DNA of 64,000 nucleotides from Myxococcales bacterium (GTDB lineage Bacteria; Myxococcota_A; Polyangia; Polyangiales; Ga0077539): NCBI GenBank assembly GCA_016792845.1, contig JAEUKH010000015.1:1-64000 (forward strand). The letters run 5' to 3'. Below the pieces are notes generated by a model. The model had not been told where the DNA came from and did no database searches. It saw nothing but the letters and a program-made list of their open reading frames with translations. This document shows, in pieces, positions 1 to 7,431 of the stretch. Within the stretch, counting starts at the first letter, position 1. The number at the start of each line of letters is the position of its first letter. The translations under genes and the position numbers were made by a program.

Positions 1-207
1 CCAGACCGTACGTTCGTTCACATCGAGCTGTTTGGCGACCTCTCGACTGGGGAGTCCCGTCGCACAGTGGAGCACGATGCGAGCACGCATCGCGAGGTTC
101 TGGGAAGTGGAGTGACGACGTACCAAACGCTCAAGTTCGGCGCGCTCAGGGGCGGTCAACGTCAGGGGCGCAAGAGGGCGGCCACGGCCGCGGGGGGGCA
201 TGTCCAT
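1..207 (-). CDS. IS630-type transposase, N-terminal part (cut by window edge)
   Basis: The reading frame starts at the ATG at 205-207 and runs leftward off the window without a stop, so only about 69 residues are visible. They begin with a basic MDMPPRGRGRP segment. A helix-turn-helix follows, containing RARIVLHCATGLPSREVAKQ and then LDVNERTVW. This is the usual start of IS630-family transposases, whose DDE catalytic domain would lie outside the window. The terminal inverted repeat was not identified, and whether the element is intact cannot be judged. The alternative is a stand-alone winged-helix regulator, but the RARIVL...GLPSREVA spacing is much more like IS630. Confidence 0.62.
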   Translation of the reverse strand, partial: MDMPPRGRGRPLAPLTLTAPERAELERLVRRHSTSQNLAMRARIVLHCATGLPSREVAKQLDVNERTVW

Positions 208-282
208 CGACTGCCTGAACCCTTGCTGATGAAGCAAATTCCCGCGGTGTTCATTTTCCGAGCGGACTTCTGGCGGGGGACA

Positions 283-813
283 CTAGGGCGCTGCGGCGCG
301 GGCGATGAGCGCCCGGAGCCGGGGGGTGATCTCCGCGGGGCTCCCCGCGCCGTGGATCGACCCTTCGATCTGGAGCCCGGTGCCGCGGCCCTCGGCGCCC
401 GGCACCGCGAAGAGCGGGATCATCCGCGAGGCGTACCCGGCCTCTGCGATGCGCGCCCCGTCGCGGTCGAGGTCGAGTTCAAGCAGCGCCAGCGGAGGCA
501 GCGCGGGGTCGAGGCCGCCGCGCGTGGCCGCGTCGTGAAAGTAGCGGCACGGCTCGCACCAGGTCGCGCCCACATAGACCAGCGGGGTCATGCCTTCGCG
601 ACGGGCGCGCTCTGAGAACGCGCGCACCAGGGGCGCGAGGGGGCCCGGCCCGGCGACCTCGAAGCGGACCCGCGGCTCCCTCACCGGAGCGGCCGCCCCG
701 GGCGTCGCGGCGTCGGGCGCTGCGCGGGGCGTGGTCGGCGTACATCCGACCGCGAACAGCAGACCGAGCGAAGCGATCGCGGCGCCGCGGGATTTCTGTC
801 GACGGCAGTGCAT
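283..813 (-). CDS. Thioredoxin-fold lipoprotein
   Basis: A 176-residue protein. The ATG at 813 gives a lipoprotein signal ending in a LLFAVGC lipobox (Cys at about residue 24), followed by an Ala/Pro-rich spacer. The C-terminal ~110 residues are thioredoxin-like: YVGATWCEPCRYF carries the redox CxxC (WCEPC), and a cis-Pro-like IPLFAVP stretch lies further on. By family it should act as a membrane-anchored periplasmic thiol reductase or oxidase; substrate and partner are unknown. No operon partner is visible: the transposase fragment lies downstream and about 570 bases without a convincing gene lie upstream. Confidence 0.8.
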   Translation of the reverse strand: MHCRRQKSRGAAIASLGLLFAVGCTPTTPRAAPDAATPGAAAPVREPRVRFEVAGPGPLAPLVRAFSERARREGMTPLVYVGATWCEPCRYFHDAATRGGLDPALPPLALLELDLDRDGARIAEAGYASRMIPLFAVPGAEGRGTGLQIEGSIHGAGSPAEITPRLRALIARAAAP

Positions 814-1382
814 GGGCCGCGAGTGTAGCCCCGTTGCGGCGCGATGGGCGGCCCGATGGGCGGCGTGTGACGCGGGCCGACGAGGCCGCGACGCGAGCGC
901 CCCTCGACGCCGACAGCCCCGGCGAGCGCCGGAGGCCGATGGACTTCAGGCATGACACTCTGGCCCGCGAGCGCACCTTGCAGACCTTCAACGGGGTCGA
1001 CGCGCTCAGCCGCGAATGCCTTGCGATCGGGGTCGATGCTTCGCCGCCGGGCGTGCGCCGTGTGCTCGATCGGAAGGTGCCCGACGATGGCGGCCCTGAA
1101 GCGCGCGAAGACCGCCGCGCGGCGCAAAGACGACAACGAAGTCAGCCCCCGCAGCGCGCTGTGCGGAGTCGAGCGGAAGGCACTCGTGGCGCGATGGAAG
1201 GCGACCCTGGCCGAGCGTGTCGACGCGGTGACGCACGCGCGCATCATCGGGTCGGCCAGCGTTCGGGCGCCGAAGGTCACCTTGGCAACCTGACGGCATG
1301 CGGGGCCGCGTCATGGCTTCCCCATTGCCAAGACCCGCTCGATCAGATTCCATCCTTCAGCATCACCGTTTGGAGGGATCTG
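814..1382. other. 569-base stretch without a convincing gene
   Basis: Open frames occur on both strands, but none has a family signature, a good ribosome binding site or a sensible start, and several contradict each other. The plus-strand frame of the Cys-rich lipoprotein is open back to 834 but lacks signal-peptide character before 1383. The only possible short product is about 68 residues from an ATG near 1087; it is Lys/Arg-rich and I do not recognise it. The stretch probably carries the promoter of the lipoprotein gene at 1383 and old gene debris. Confidence 0.4.
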
Positions 1383-3956
1383 ATGTTTAGACAAGTCTTC
1401 TTGAGATCGTGGCTCGTCGTCGGGCTCGCGGTCGCGGGCTGTGAGAGCAGCTCGATCGTCGGCGGCACAGACGCGGGCGGCATCGACGCGCCCGTCGATG
1501 TGAGCTGTACCGCGCCGCAGGTGCGCTGCGGCAACGCGTGCGTCGACACCCAGTCGAGCCCCGACCATTGCGGCACTTGCGGCACCGCCTGCGCTCGCAC
1601 CGAAGCCTGCATGGCGGGCCGCTGCGTCACCCAGTGCCCCACCGGCCAGAGCCTCTGCAACGGGCGCTGCGTCGACACCAGCATCGACCGCTCGAACTGC
1701 GGCGCGTGCGGCACCGTCTGCGCGACGGGGCTCGTGTGTGCGATGGGCGCTTGCACGCTCGAATGCGGCGCGGGCCTCGCCACCTGCATGGCCCCGGGCG
1801 GCGGCGCAGACGGCGGCGGCGCGCGCTTCTGCGCCAACACCCAGACCGACTCCAGCAACTGCGGCGCCTGCGGCACCGTGTGCCCGGGCGGACAGCGCTG
1901 CGAGGCGGGCCGCTGCGCGACCACCTGCACGATGGGTCAGACCGTCTGCAACGGCGTCTGTCGCGACACCCAGACCGACAACGCCAACTGCGGCGCGTGC
2001 GGCATGGCCTGCCCCGCGGGCCAGGTGTGTTCGGCCGGCGCGTGCAGCGTGACCTGCGCGGGCGGCACCACCAACTGCGCGGGCGTGTGCGCCAACACCG
2101 AGACCGACAACGCCAACTGCGGCGCGTGCGGCATGGCCTGCCCCGCGGGCCAGCTCTGCTCGGGCGGAATGTGCCGCGTCTCCTGCGGATCGGGCACCAC
2201 CAACTGCGCGGGCTCGTGCCGCGACCTCACCACCGACAACGCCAACTGCGGCATGTGCGGCAGCGCCTGCGCCGCGGGCGAGGTCTGTTCGAGCGGGATG
2301 TGCCGCGTCTCCTGCGCACAGGGCACGACCAACTGCGCGGGCGTGTGCCGTGACATCCAGACCGACAACAACAACTGCGGCGCCTGCGGCATGGCCTGCC
2401 CCGCGGGCCAGCTCTGCTCGGGCGGAATGTGCCGCGTCTCCTGCGCGGCGGGCACCACCACCTGCAACGGCGTGTGCCGCGACCTCCAGACCGACAACAA
2501 CAACTGCGGCACCTGCGGCGCCGTCTGCCCCGCGGGGCAGCTCTGCTCGGGCGGTGCGTGCCGCGTCTCGTGCGGCGCGGGCACCACCAACTGCGACGGC
2601 GCCTGCCGTGACCTGCAGAACGACAACACCAACTGCGGCGGCTGCCGAACGGCCTGCGCCCCCGGCCGCGCGTGTCGTGCGGGCGCCTGCCAGATCACCT
2701 GCGCGAGCGGCACCACCAGCTGCAACGACACCTGCCGTGACCTCCAGACCGACCGCAACAACTGCGGCATGTGCAACGTCGCTTGCAGCGCCGGTCAGGT
2801 GTGCGTCGCGGGCTCGTGCTCGGTGTCGTGCCCGACGGGGCAGAGCGTCTGCTCGGGCCGCTGCGTCGACCTCCAGACCGACAACGCCAACTGCGGCATG
2901 TGCGCGCGCTCCTGCGGCGCGGGCCAGGCCTGCCAGAACGGCGCGTGCGTCGTTCGCTGCCCGACGGGCCTCACCAACTGCAACGGCACCTGCCGAGACG
3001 TGTCGGTCGATTCGAACAACTGCGGCGCCTGCGGCACCGTCTGCCCCACCGGGCAGTTCTGCAACAACAGCGCGTGCGCGTGTCCGTCGCCGCTCCAAAA
3101 CTGCTCGGGCACCTGCCGTGATGTGCAGACCGACCCGCGCGGCTGCGGCATGTGCGGTCGCTCGTGCGGCACCGGCGAAGCGTGCAGCGGCGGCGTCTGC
3201 GTCGGCACCTGCGGCCCCGGCCAGATCAACTGCTCGGGCTCGTGCCGCACCATCGGCACCGACCTCGCCAACTGTGGCGCTTGCAACAACGTCTGCCCGG
3301 CCCGCGCCAACGCGGTCACCACGTGCACCAACGGCGGCTGCGGCTTCACCTGCATGACGGGCTTCCGCGACTGCAACAACAACCCCTCAGACGGGTGCGA
3401 GGCCAACATCGCCTCGGACACCGCCAACTGCGGCACCTGCGGCAACGTCTGCAACGTCGCCTGCTCGGCGGGCTCGTGCGTGACCACGCCCCGCACCATC
3501 ACGGGCTTCTCGGGCCAGCTCGGCCCCGACTACTCGGCCCAAGGCTGGACGCAGTGTGTCGGCTACTTCGACCAGGTCAACTCAGACGACATCCCCAACA
3601 CCGGCTGGGCGACCCCGTGCGCCAACTCGAACTACCGCCGCGTCCGCATGGTGTGCGGCGCCAACGCCAACTCGGTGCGCTACATCGACGTGTCGCGCAA
3701 CATCTTCGCCACCGGGCTCAACAGCTACCCCGAAGACGGCCTGATCTACAACCGCAGCTACTCGGGCGGTGAGAACCACATCTACGCGAGCGGCAACCAA
3801 CCCAACACGGGCACCTCGTGGTGGGACAACGGCAACGGCTGCAACGAGTCGTCGCTCAGCATCACCATCAACAACAGCTGCACCTACGACGTGGCCAACT
3901 GCTTCGGGCAGAACATCAGCGGCTCACGCTACCTCTACGTCTACGTCCAGCCCTGA
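1383..3956 (+). CDS. Cysteine-rich repeat lipoprotein (about 15 repeats)
   Basis: An 857-residue protein. The ATG at 1383 is chosen because GGAGG sits 8 bases upstream and the product then starts with a clean signal peptide ending in LAVAGC. The open frame extends upstream, but that part is not signal-like. Residues ~40-700 hold about fifteen copies of a ~37-residue unit with the pattern C-N-G-x-C-R-D-x-Q-T-D-N-x-N-C-G-A-C-G...C..G..C..G.C. The units resemble the Stig1-like Cys-rich repeats common in myxobacterial surface proteins. The last ~150 residues are a different, Cys-paired globular domain rich in Asn, Ser and Tyr. It is probably exposed on the outer surface and rigidified by disulfides. 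Function unknown. Near-identical repeat DNA makes copy-number change by recombination likely. Confidence 0.85.
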   Translation: MFRQVFLRSWLVVGLAVAGCESSSIVGGTDAGGIDAPVDVSCTAPQVRCGNACVDTQSSPDHCGTCGTACARTEACMAGRCVTQCPTGQSLCNGRCVDTSIDRSNCGACGTVCATGLVCAMGACTLECGAGLATCMAPGGGADGGGARFCANTQTDSSNCGACGTVCPGGQRCEAGRCATTCTMGQTVCNGVCRDTQTDNANCGACGMACPAGQVCSAGACSVTCAGGTTNCAGVCANTETDNANCGACGMACPAGQLCSGGMCRVSCGSGTTNCAGSCRDLTTDNANCGMCGSACAAGEVCSSGMCRVSCAQGTTNCAGVCRDIQTDNNNCGACGMACPAGQLCSGGMCRVSCAAGTTTCNGVCRDLQTDNNNCGTCGAVCPAGQLCSGGACRVSCGAGTTNCDGACRDLQNDNTNCGGCRTACAPGRACRAGACQITCASGTTSCNDTCRDLQTDRNNCGMCNVACSAGQVCVAGSCSVSCPTGQSVCSGRCVDLQTDNANCGMCARSCGAGQACQNGACVVRCPTGLTNCNGTCRDVSVDSNNCGACGTVCPTGQFCNNSACACPSPLQNCSGTCRDVQTDPRGCGMCGRSCGTGEACSGGVCVGTCGPGQINCSGSCRTIGTDLANCGACNNVCPARANAVTTCTNGGCGFTCMTGFRDCNNNPSDGCEANIASDTANCGTCGNVCNVACSAGSCVTTPRTITGFSGQLGPDYSAQGWTQCVGYFDQVNSDDIPNTGWATPCANSNYRRVRMVCGANANSVRYIDVSRNIFATGLNSYPEDGLIYNRSYSGGENHIYASGNQPNTGTSWWDNGNGCNESSLSITINNSCTYDVANCFGQNISGSRYLYVYVQP

Positions 3957-3964
3957 GCCTCGCC

Positions 3965-3989
3965 GCGGAGTCCGTGACACGGGCTCCGC
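3965..3989 (+). terminator. Hairpin after the Cys-rich lipoprotein gene
   Basis: GCGGAGTCCG and CGGGCTCCGC pair over ten bases, with one G-T wobble, around the loop TGACA. The hairpin starts 9 bases after the stop codon. No T-tract follows, so it may be a weak or factor-assisted terminator. Confidence 0.5.
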
Positions 3990-4109
3990 ATCGCCTCCCT
4001 TCCCCACTTCCTAGAGAGCGCTGCGGATTCGAGAGATCTTCTTGAACTCGCGGTCGCGGCGTAAAGGCCCGTCGAGGGCGACGCACGCGTTGACACGTTC
4101 TGCGACGCC

Positions 4110-4367
4110 TCAGACCGCGACGAGTCGAGCGAACGCCCACCCCACGACCTGTCTCGCGAGCGCTTGCCGATCCGCCCGCTCGGTCGCGCCGAGGCCCCTC
4201 ACCAAGGCGTCGACCTCCTCGTCGGTGGCCTCTACGGTGAGGTTGTGCTTCTCAAGAAGCCGCACGAACGCGAACCACGCGAGGCGCCAGGCTGTGTCCG
4301 CAAATGCTGTGGCGGCGGCGGCGGCGGCGCAGCCCAAAGCGGTGGCGCCCGACGCTCGTCTCCGCAA
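4110..4367 (-). pseudogene. Decayed Fic/Doc-family toxin remnant (C-terminal part)
   Basis: The minus-strand frame ending at the TGA at 4110-4112 encodes a helix-rich ~85-residue tail. It resembles the end of death-on-curing (Doc/Fic) toxins: a conserved hydrophobic helix after the active site, then a Val-Glu-Ala-Thr-Asp-Glu-Glu-Val-Asp-Ala-Leu stretch and a final amphipathic helix. Where Doc has H-P-F-x-D-G-N-K-R, this frame reads T-A-F-A-D-T-A-W-R: the spacing, Phe, Asp and Arg are kept but the His, Gly, Asn and Lys are lost. No acceptable ATG lies upstream. A GCC/GCG run just before the motif sits where the frame is lost, and no N-terminal half or antitoxin is visible. The reading as a dead toxin is my inference; a chance open frame in GC-rich DNA is the alternative. 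The flanking 3990-4109 and 4368-4552 show nothing else. Confidence 0.38.
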
Positions 4368-4552
4368 GCGATTTCATCGTTCGCTGCGATGACAGAACCG
4401 ACGCTCACCGAAAGCCAACCGCCCCCGCGGCGATACGCCAAACCGGCGAAACAAGGGTCGCGAAGCCCCGAGCCGTGCTCACTCAAACCGGGTCGCCGCT
4501 TTGGCGCACGCCCCAAGGGGCTCACCCTCACAAAGCGCCTTCAAAACAAGGG

Positions 4553-4626
4553 TCCGCCCGGCGCGATTCGAACGCGCGACCTCGGGCTTAGAAGGCCCTT
4601 GCTCTATCCATCTGAGCTACGGGCAG
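4553..4626 (-). tRNA. tRNA-Arg (anticodon TCT)
   Basis: On the minus strand, acceptor CTGCCCG pairs with CGGGCGG. The D arm is GCTC...GAGC, the anticodon loop CTTCTAA gives TCT, and the T arm is GCGCG-TTCGAAT-CGCGC. The discriminator is A, and the 3' CCA is not fully encoded. The top pair of the anticodon stem is an A-G mismatch. Confidence 0.95.
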
Positions 4627-4657
4627 TCGTCGGCAAAACACTCGGCCGCGAACTGAG

Positions 4658-4731
4658 TCGGGGAAGCGGGATTTGAACCCGCGACTTCTAGCTCCCAAAG
4701 CTAGCGCACTACCAGGCTGTGCTACTCCCCG
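4658..4731 (-). tRNA. tRNA-Pro (anticodon TGG)
   Basis: On the minus strand, acceptor CGGGGAG pairs with TTCCCCG. The anticodon loop has TGG, and the T arm is GCGGG-TTCAAAT-CCCGC. It lies 31 bases upstream of tRNA-Arg(TCT) in the same direction, so the two are probably co-transcribed. Confidence 0.95.
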
Positions 4732-4749
4732 TCTTTTGAGGTGGGGCAG

Positions 4750-4780
4750 ACCCTAGCACAGCCCACCGGGCGCTCGCCAA
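4750..4780 (-). promoter_or_regulatory. Possible promoter of the Pro/Arg tRNA pair
   Basis: Reading the minus strand, TTGGCG (4775-4780) and TAGGGT (4750-4755) could be -35 and -10 boxes upstream of the tRNA-Pro 5' end. The spacing of 19 is long and both boxes are imperfect, so this is tentative. Confidence 0.3.
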
Positions 4781-4810
4781 GGGCAGAGTTATTTTTTCTG
4801 AACGAAACGC

Positions 4811-4839
4811 TCGACACCCTGGGCCAAGGGGTGTATAGG
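4811..4839 (+). promoter_or_regulatory. Sigma-70-type promoter of the His/Arg tRNA pair
   Basis: TCGACA (4811-4816) and TATAGG (4834-4839) are separated by exactly 17 bases and lie about 65 bases before tRNA-His. These are good vegetative -35/-10 boxes in an otherwise GC-rich stretch. Confidence 0.65.
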
Positions 4840-4903
4840 TCCGCTCCCCTTCGGCGAGAGAGATTTCGCGGCGGGGGCACCCTTCACCGGGTGGGTCTGT
4901 TGT

Positions 4904-4976
4904 GTGGCCGTAGCTCAGTTGGTAGAGCGCCGGATTGTGGCTCCGGCTGTCGCGGGTTCAAACCCCGTCGGTCACC
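4904..4976 (+). tRNA. tRNA-His (anticodon GTG)
   Basis: Acceptor GTGGCCG pairs with CGGTCAC. The anticodon loop reads TTGTGGC, with anticodon GTG, and the discriminator is C73, as expected for bacterial tRNA-His. The genomic base at -1 (4903) is T, not the G that bacteria normally encode opposite C73. Confidence 0.95.
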
Positions 4977-4994
4977 CTAAGTTTGCTACGCATC

Positions 4995-5068
4995 GCGCCC
5001 GTAGCTCAATTGGATAGAGCATCGGACTTCGGTTCCGAGGGTTGGGAGTTCGAGTCTCTCCGGGCGCG
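4995..5068 (+). tRNA. tRNA-Arg (anticodon TCG)
   Basis: Acceptor GCGCCCG pairs with CGGGCGC. The anticodon stem TCGGA/TCCGA flanks the loop CTTCGGT, with anticodon TCG. The T arm is GGGAG-TTCGAGT-CTCTC and the discriminator is G. It follows tRNA-His by 18 bases and is probably on the same transcript. Confidence 0.95.
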
Positions 5069-5150
5069 CTCCTCACCGCTCTCGCGCGAGACGACGATGT
5101 CTCCGTCGGCGACGGTTCCTACGCCTCGGTCGCTTTGCTAGACTGCCGCG

Positions 5151-6848
5151 GTGCGCGCCCATCGATCGCTGGCCTCTGTCGCCACCTTGCTGCTCGTCCG
5201 CTGCGGCGGCACCCCTGCCCTGGTCGACGCGGTGCCCCTCGATGCGGCCCCGCCCATCGAAGACACTTCGCTCGAAGACGCCGCAACCACAGACGCGACG
5301 CCTGAAGACGCCGCGACCGTAGACGCCGCAACCGTAGACGCTGCGCAACCGCCCGAAGACGCGCCGTCGCGCCTCGACTCGGGTATGGCCGACGATGGCC
5401 CCGCGAGCGTCGATCTCGGGCCCTCGCTCGACCGCCCCGCGAGCGCCGATCTCGGGCCCTCGCTCGACCGCCCCGATGTGCCCGCAGCCCGCGACGTCGA
5501 GGCGGCGCGCGACGTACCGCCGACCCCGGTCTGTCGCACCCGGGTCACCTACGGCAGCGCGTGGTTGCGCCCCGCGGGCCACCCCAACGACTACGACGAC
5601 GTCGACGGCCAGATCACCTGGGACGGCGCCTGCGCCGCCGACGGCGGCAACAGCGTGGCCACCCTCTCGAACGGCTGGCGCCCCTATTTCTCGGGCCGCA
5701 GCGGCTGCATCATGGCCTTCGACTACAGCGCCGGCTGCGCCCTCGCCAACGCCCGTTGCGCCACCCGCGTCGGATACGGCCCAAGCTGGCTCGCCCCCGC
5801 CAACCACCCCAATCGCTACGACGACGTCGCCGGCGCGCTCACCTGGGACGGCGCGTGCACCAACACCGCCGAGTCGAGCGCCGCCCTCTCAAACGGCTGG
5901 GTGCCACACTTTCGAGGCGCCGGCGCTTGTTCAATGGGCTTCCGCTACACCCAATGCGGCGGCCTCTATGAGAACCCCGTCGTGGGCAGCGATTGCCCAG
6001 ACCCCGGCGTCACCCGTGACGGCAACACCTATGTGATGGTCTGCACCGGCGGCGGCTACCGAATTCGCACCTCGCAAGATCTTGTTCATTGGACAACCCG
6101 CGGCCTCATCTTCCCCGACGGGCAGCGCCCCGGGTGGGCCACGGGCGACTTCTGGGCGCCCGAGATCCACCGCGTCGGCAACCGCTGGGTGGCATATTTT
6201 AGCGCCCGACACCGCGACGGCAGCCTCGCCGTCGGCGCGGCCACGGCCAACAACGCCCTCGGGCCCTACACCGACCTCGGCCGCCCCTTGGTGCAGGTCG
6301 CGCGGCCCGGCGTCATCGACGCCCACTTCTTTCAAGCCTCAAACGGCGCCCGTTACCTCTTATGGAAGTATGACGGCAACGCCGTCGGCGCGCGCACGCC
6401 CATCTACATCCAGCGCCTCAACGCCGACGGCACCTCGCTCACCGGCAGCCGCGTCGAGCTCATCACCAACGACCGCAGTTGGGAAGGCGCCCTCGTCGAA
6501 GGCCCCTGGATGATCGAACGCGCAGGCACCTTCTATCTCTTTTACAGCGCCAACGGATACGCCACCTCGCGGTACGCCGTCGGCGTCGCCCGGGCCAGCG
6601 CCCCGACGGGGCCCTTCACCAAGCGGGCCGAGCCCATCTTGGTCACCGGCGGCGCGTGGGCGGGCCCTGGGCACGGCGCGATCGTTCAGGGGCCCTCAGG
6701 CGACTGGGTTCACGTCTATCACGCCTGGCGCGCGGGCCGCGTCGGCACCGACCCGGGTCGCCTCGTCTTGGTCGACCGCATCGACTTCCTCGATGGGTGG
6801 CCCCGCATGATCAGCGCGCCGCTGTCACGCTCTCAGCCGATGCCGTGA
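5151..6848 (+). CDS. GH43-type glycosidase lipoprotein with duplicated N-terminal module
   Basis: A 565-residue protein starting at the GTG at 5151. A short signal peptide ends in LLLVRC and is followed by an Asp/Ala/Pro linker to about residue 125. Two adjacent ~57-residue copies of a Cys-containing module follow (C-x-T-R-V-x-Y-G-x-x-W-L...HPN-x-YDDV...W-D-G-A-C...L-S-N-G-W). Residues ~270-560 are a five-bladed beta-propeller of the GH43 type: SDCPDPGV supplies the general-base Asp (about 280), IDAHFF the second Asp (about 389) and VEGPW the acid Glu (about 450). It likely hydrolyses arabino- or xylo-configured polysaccharide at the cell surface; the substrate cannot be read from sequence. 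The duplicated modules may bind carbohydrate, which is inference. It ends 9 bases from the convergent PAAR-like gene. Confidence 0.8.
   Translation: MRAHRSLASVATLLLVRCGGTPALVDAVPLDAAPPIEDTSLEDAATTDATPEDAATVDAATVDAAQPPEDAPSRLDSGMADDGPASVDLGPSLDRPASADLGPSLDRPDVPAARDVEAARDVPPTPVCRTRVTYGSAWLRPAGHPNDYDDVDGQITWDGACAADGGNSVATLSNGWRPYFSGRSGCIMAFDYSAGCALANARCATRVGYGPSWLAPANHPNRYDDVAGALTWDGACTNTAESSAALSNGWVPHFRGAGACSMGFRYTQCGGLYENPVVGSDCPDPGVTRDGNTYVMVCTGGGYRIRTSQDLVHWTTRGLIFPDGQRPGWATGDFWAPEIHRVGNRWVAYFSARHRDGSLAVGAATANNALGPYTDLGRPLVQVARPGVIDAHFFQASNGARYLLWKYDGNAVGARTPIYIQRLNADGTSLTGSRVELITNDRSWEGALVEGPWMIERAGTFYLFYSANGYATSRYAVGVARASAPTGPFTKRAEPILVTGGAWAGPGHGAIVQGPSGDWVHVYHAWRAGRVGTDPGRLVLVDRIDFLDGWPRMISAPLSRSQPMP
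5401..5472 (+). repeat. Two 36-bp tandem repeats in the GH43 lipoprotein linker
   Basis: Units 5401-5436 and 5437-5472 differ at one base. Each encodes 12 residues of the Asp/Ser/Leu/Pro linker, so copy changes keep the frame. Confidence 0.9.
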
Positions 6849-6857
6849 GCGCCGCGC

Positions 6858-7184
6858 TCAGCGCGCCCTCACCCGCGTCTGCGTCGAAGTGGTCAGCACC
6901 GGAAGGCCCGGCGTCGTGGCCATGGTCTGGACGACCGAGTCGATCAACAGCACGGGTTTGCCTAACGCCTTCACCCGTAACGCGCCCGAGGTGGCCTGCG
7001 CCGTCACACACGGCATCGGCGGGCCACCCATCGTAAAGGCGCACCCCGCGATGACCATTGGATCACCCAACACCAACACAGGTTGTCGATTGAGGGTCAC
7101 CCGAAGCGTCGTCGGCATCGGCATCACGGTGCCCCCATGCGGGCACATCATGGCGCTCGCCTTTGAATGAACGTGGCCCGGCAT
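6858..7184 (-). CDS. PAAR-like spike protein
   Basis: A 108-residue protein, last gene of the type VI cargo operon; its ATG lies 1 base after the preceding stop. It contains an early MCPHGG motif. Repeated short beta segments follow: a turn around PVLVLGDPMVIAGCAF, a GGPPMPC turn and PVLLIDS. This layout matches the PAAR-like/DUF4280-like proteins that cap VgrG-type spikes in contractile injection systems. By family it should sit on the tip of the VgrG spike and may help load the lipase encoded upstream. A classical PAAR motif triplet is not fully clear, so PAAR-like is used rather than PAAR. Confidence 0.68.
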   Translation of the reverse strand: MPGHVHSKASAMMCPHGGTVMPMPTTLRVTLNRQPVLVLGDPMVIAGCAFTMGGPPMPCVTAQATSGALRVKALGKPVLLIDSVVQTMATTPGLPVLTTSTQTRVRAR

Positions 7185-7185
7185 C

Positions 7186-7392
7186 TCAGGTCACCGTCAA
7201 CGCGCCATCGTTGATGTCAACGGTGGGGCCCTTCAGGGTGATCTTCGCGCCCTTGCCGTTGTCGAGGGTGATGCCGTTGTCATCGACGACGATCCGCGCG
7301 CCGTTCGAGGCCACGAGCTTGATGGCGTTCTCGCTCACCGAGATCACATACGCGTCGGTCATCTTCAGACGCACTTCTTCATTGGCTGACAT
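7186..7392 (-). CDS. Small spike beta-helix protein (gp5 C-terminal-like)
   Basis: A 68-residue protein made almost entirely of alternating polar/hydrophobic beta repeats: DAYVISVSENAIKLVASNG, then DDNGITLDNGKGAKITLKG, then PTVDIND. This resembles the trimeric beta-helix tail of phage gp5/VgrG as a separate short chain. It lies between the immunity gene and the PAAR-like gene. It probably forms an adaptor or extension on the spike tip, or a mini-scaffold for the PAAR-like protein. No catalytic motif is present. Confidence 0.6.
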   Translation of the reverse strand: MSANEEVRLKMTDAYVISVSENAIKLVASNGARIVVDDNGITLDNGKGAKITLKGPTVDINDGALTVT

Positions 7393-7431
7393 GATACTCG
7401 CCTCGTCGTTTGAGTGATGTGTTCGACCGCG

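Noticed and set aside
681..1280. 199-residue minus-strand open frame upstream of the thioredoxin lipoprotein
   Set aside because: It overlaps the better-supported lipoprotein start, has no signal or domain, and its composition matches noise.
1311..3098. Long minus-strand open frame opposite the Cys-rich lipoprotein
   Set aside because: It is Ala/Gly/Val/Arg-only and mirrors the repeat of the real gene on the other strand; it has no start signal or family motif.
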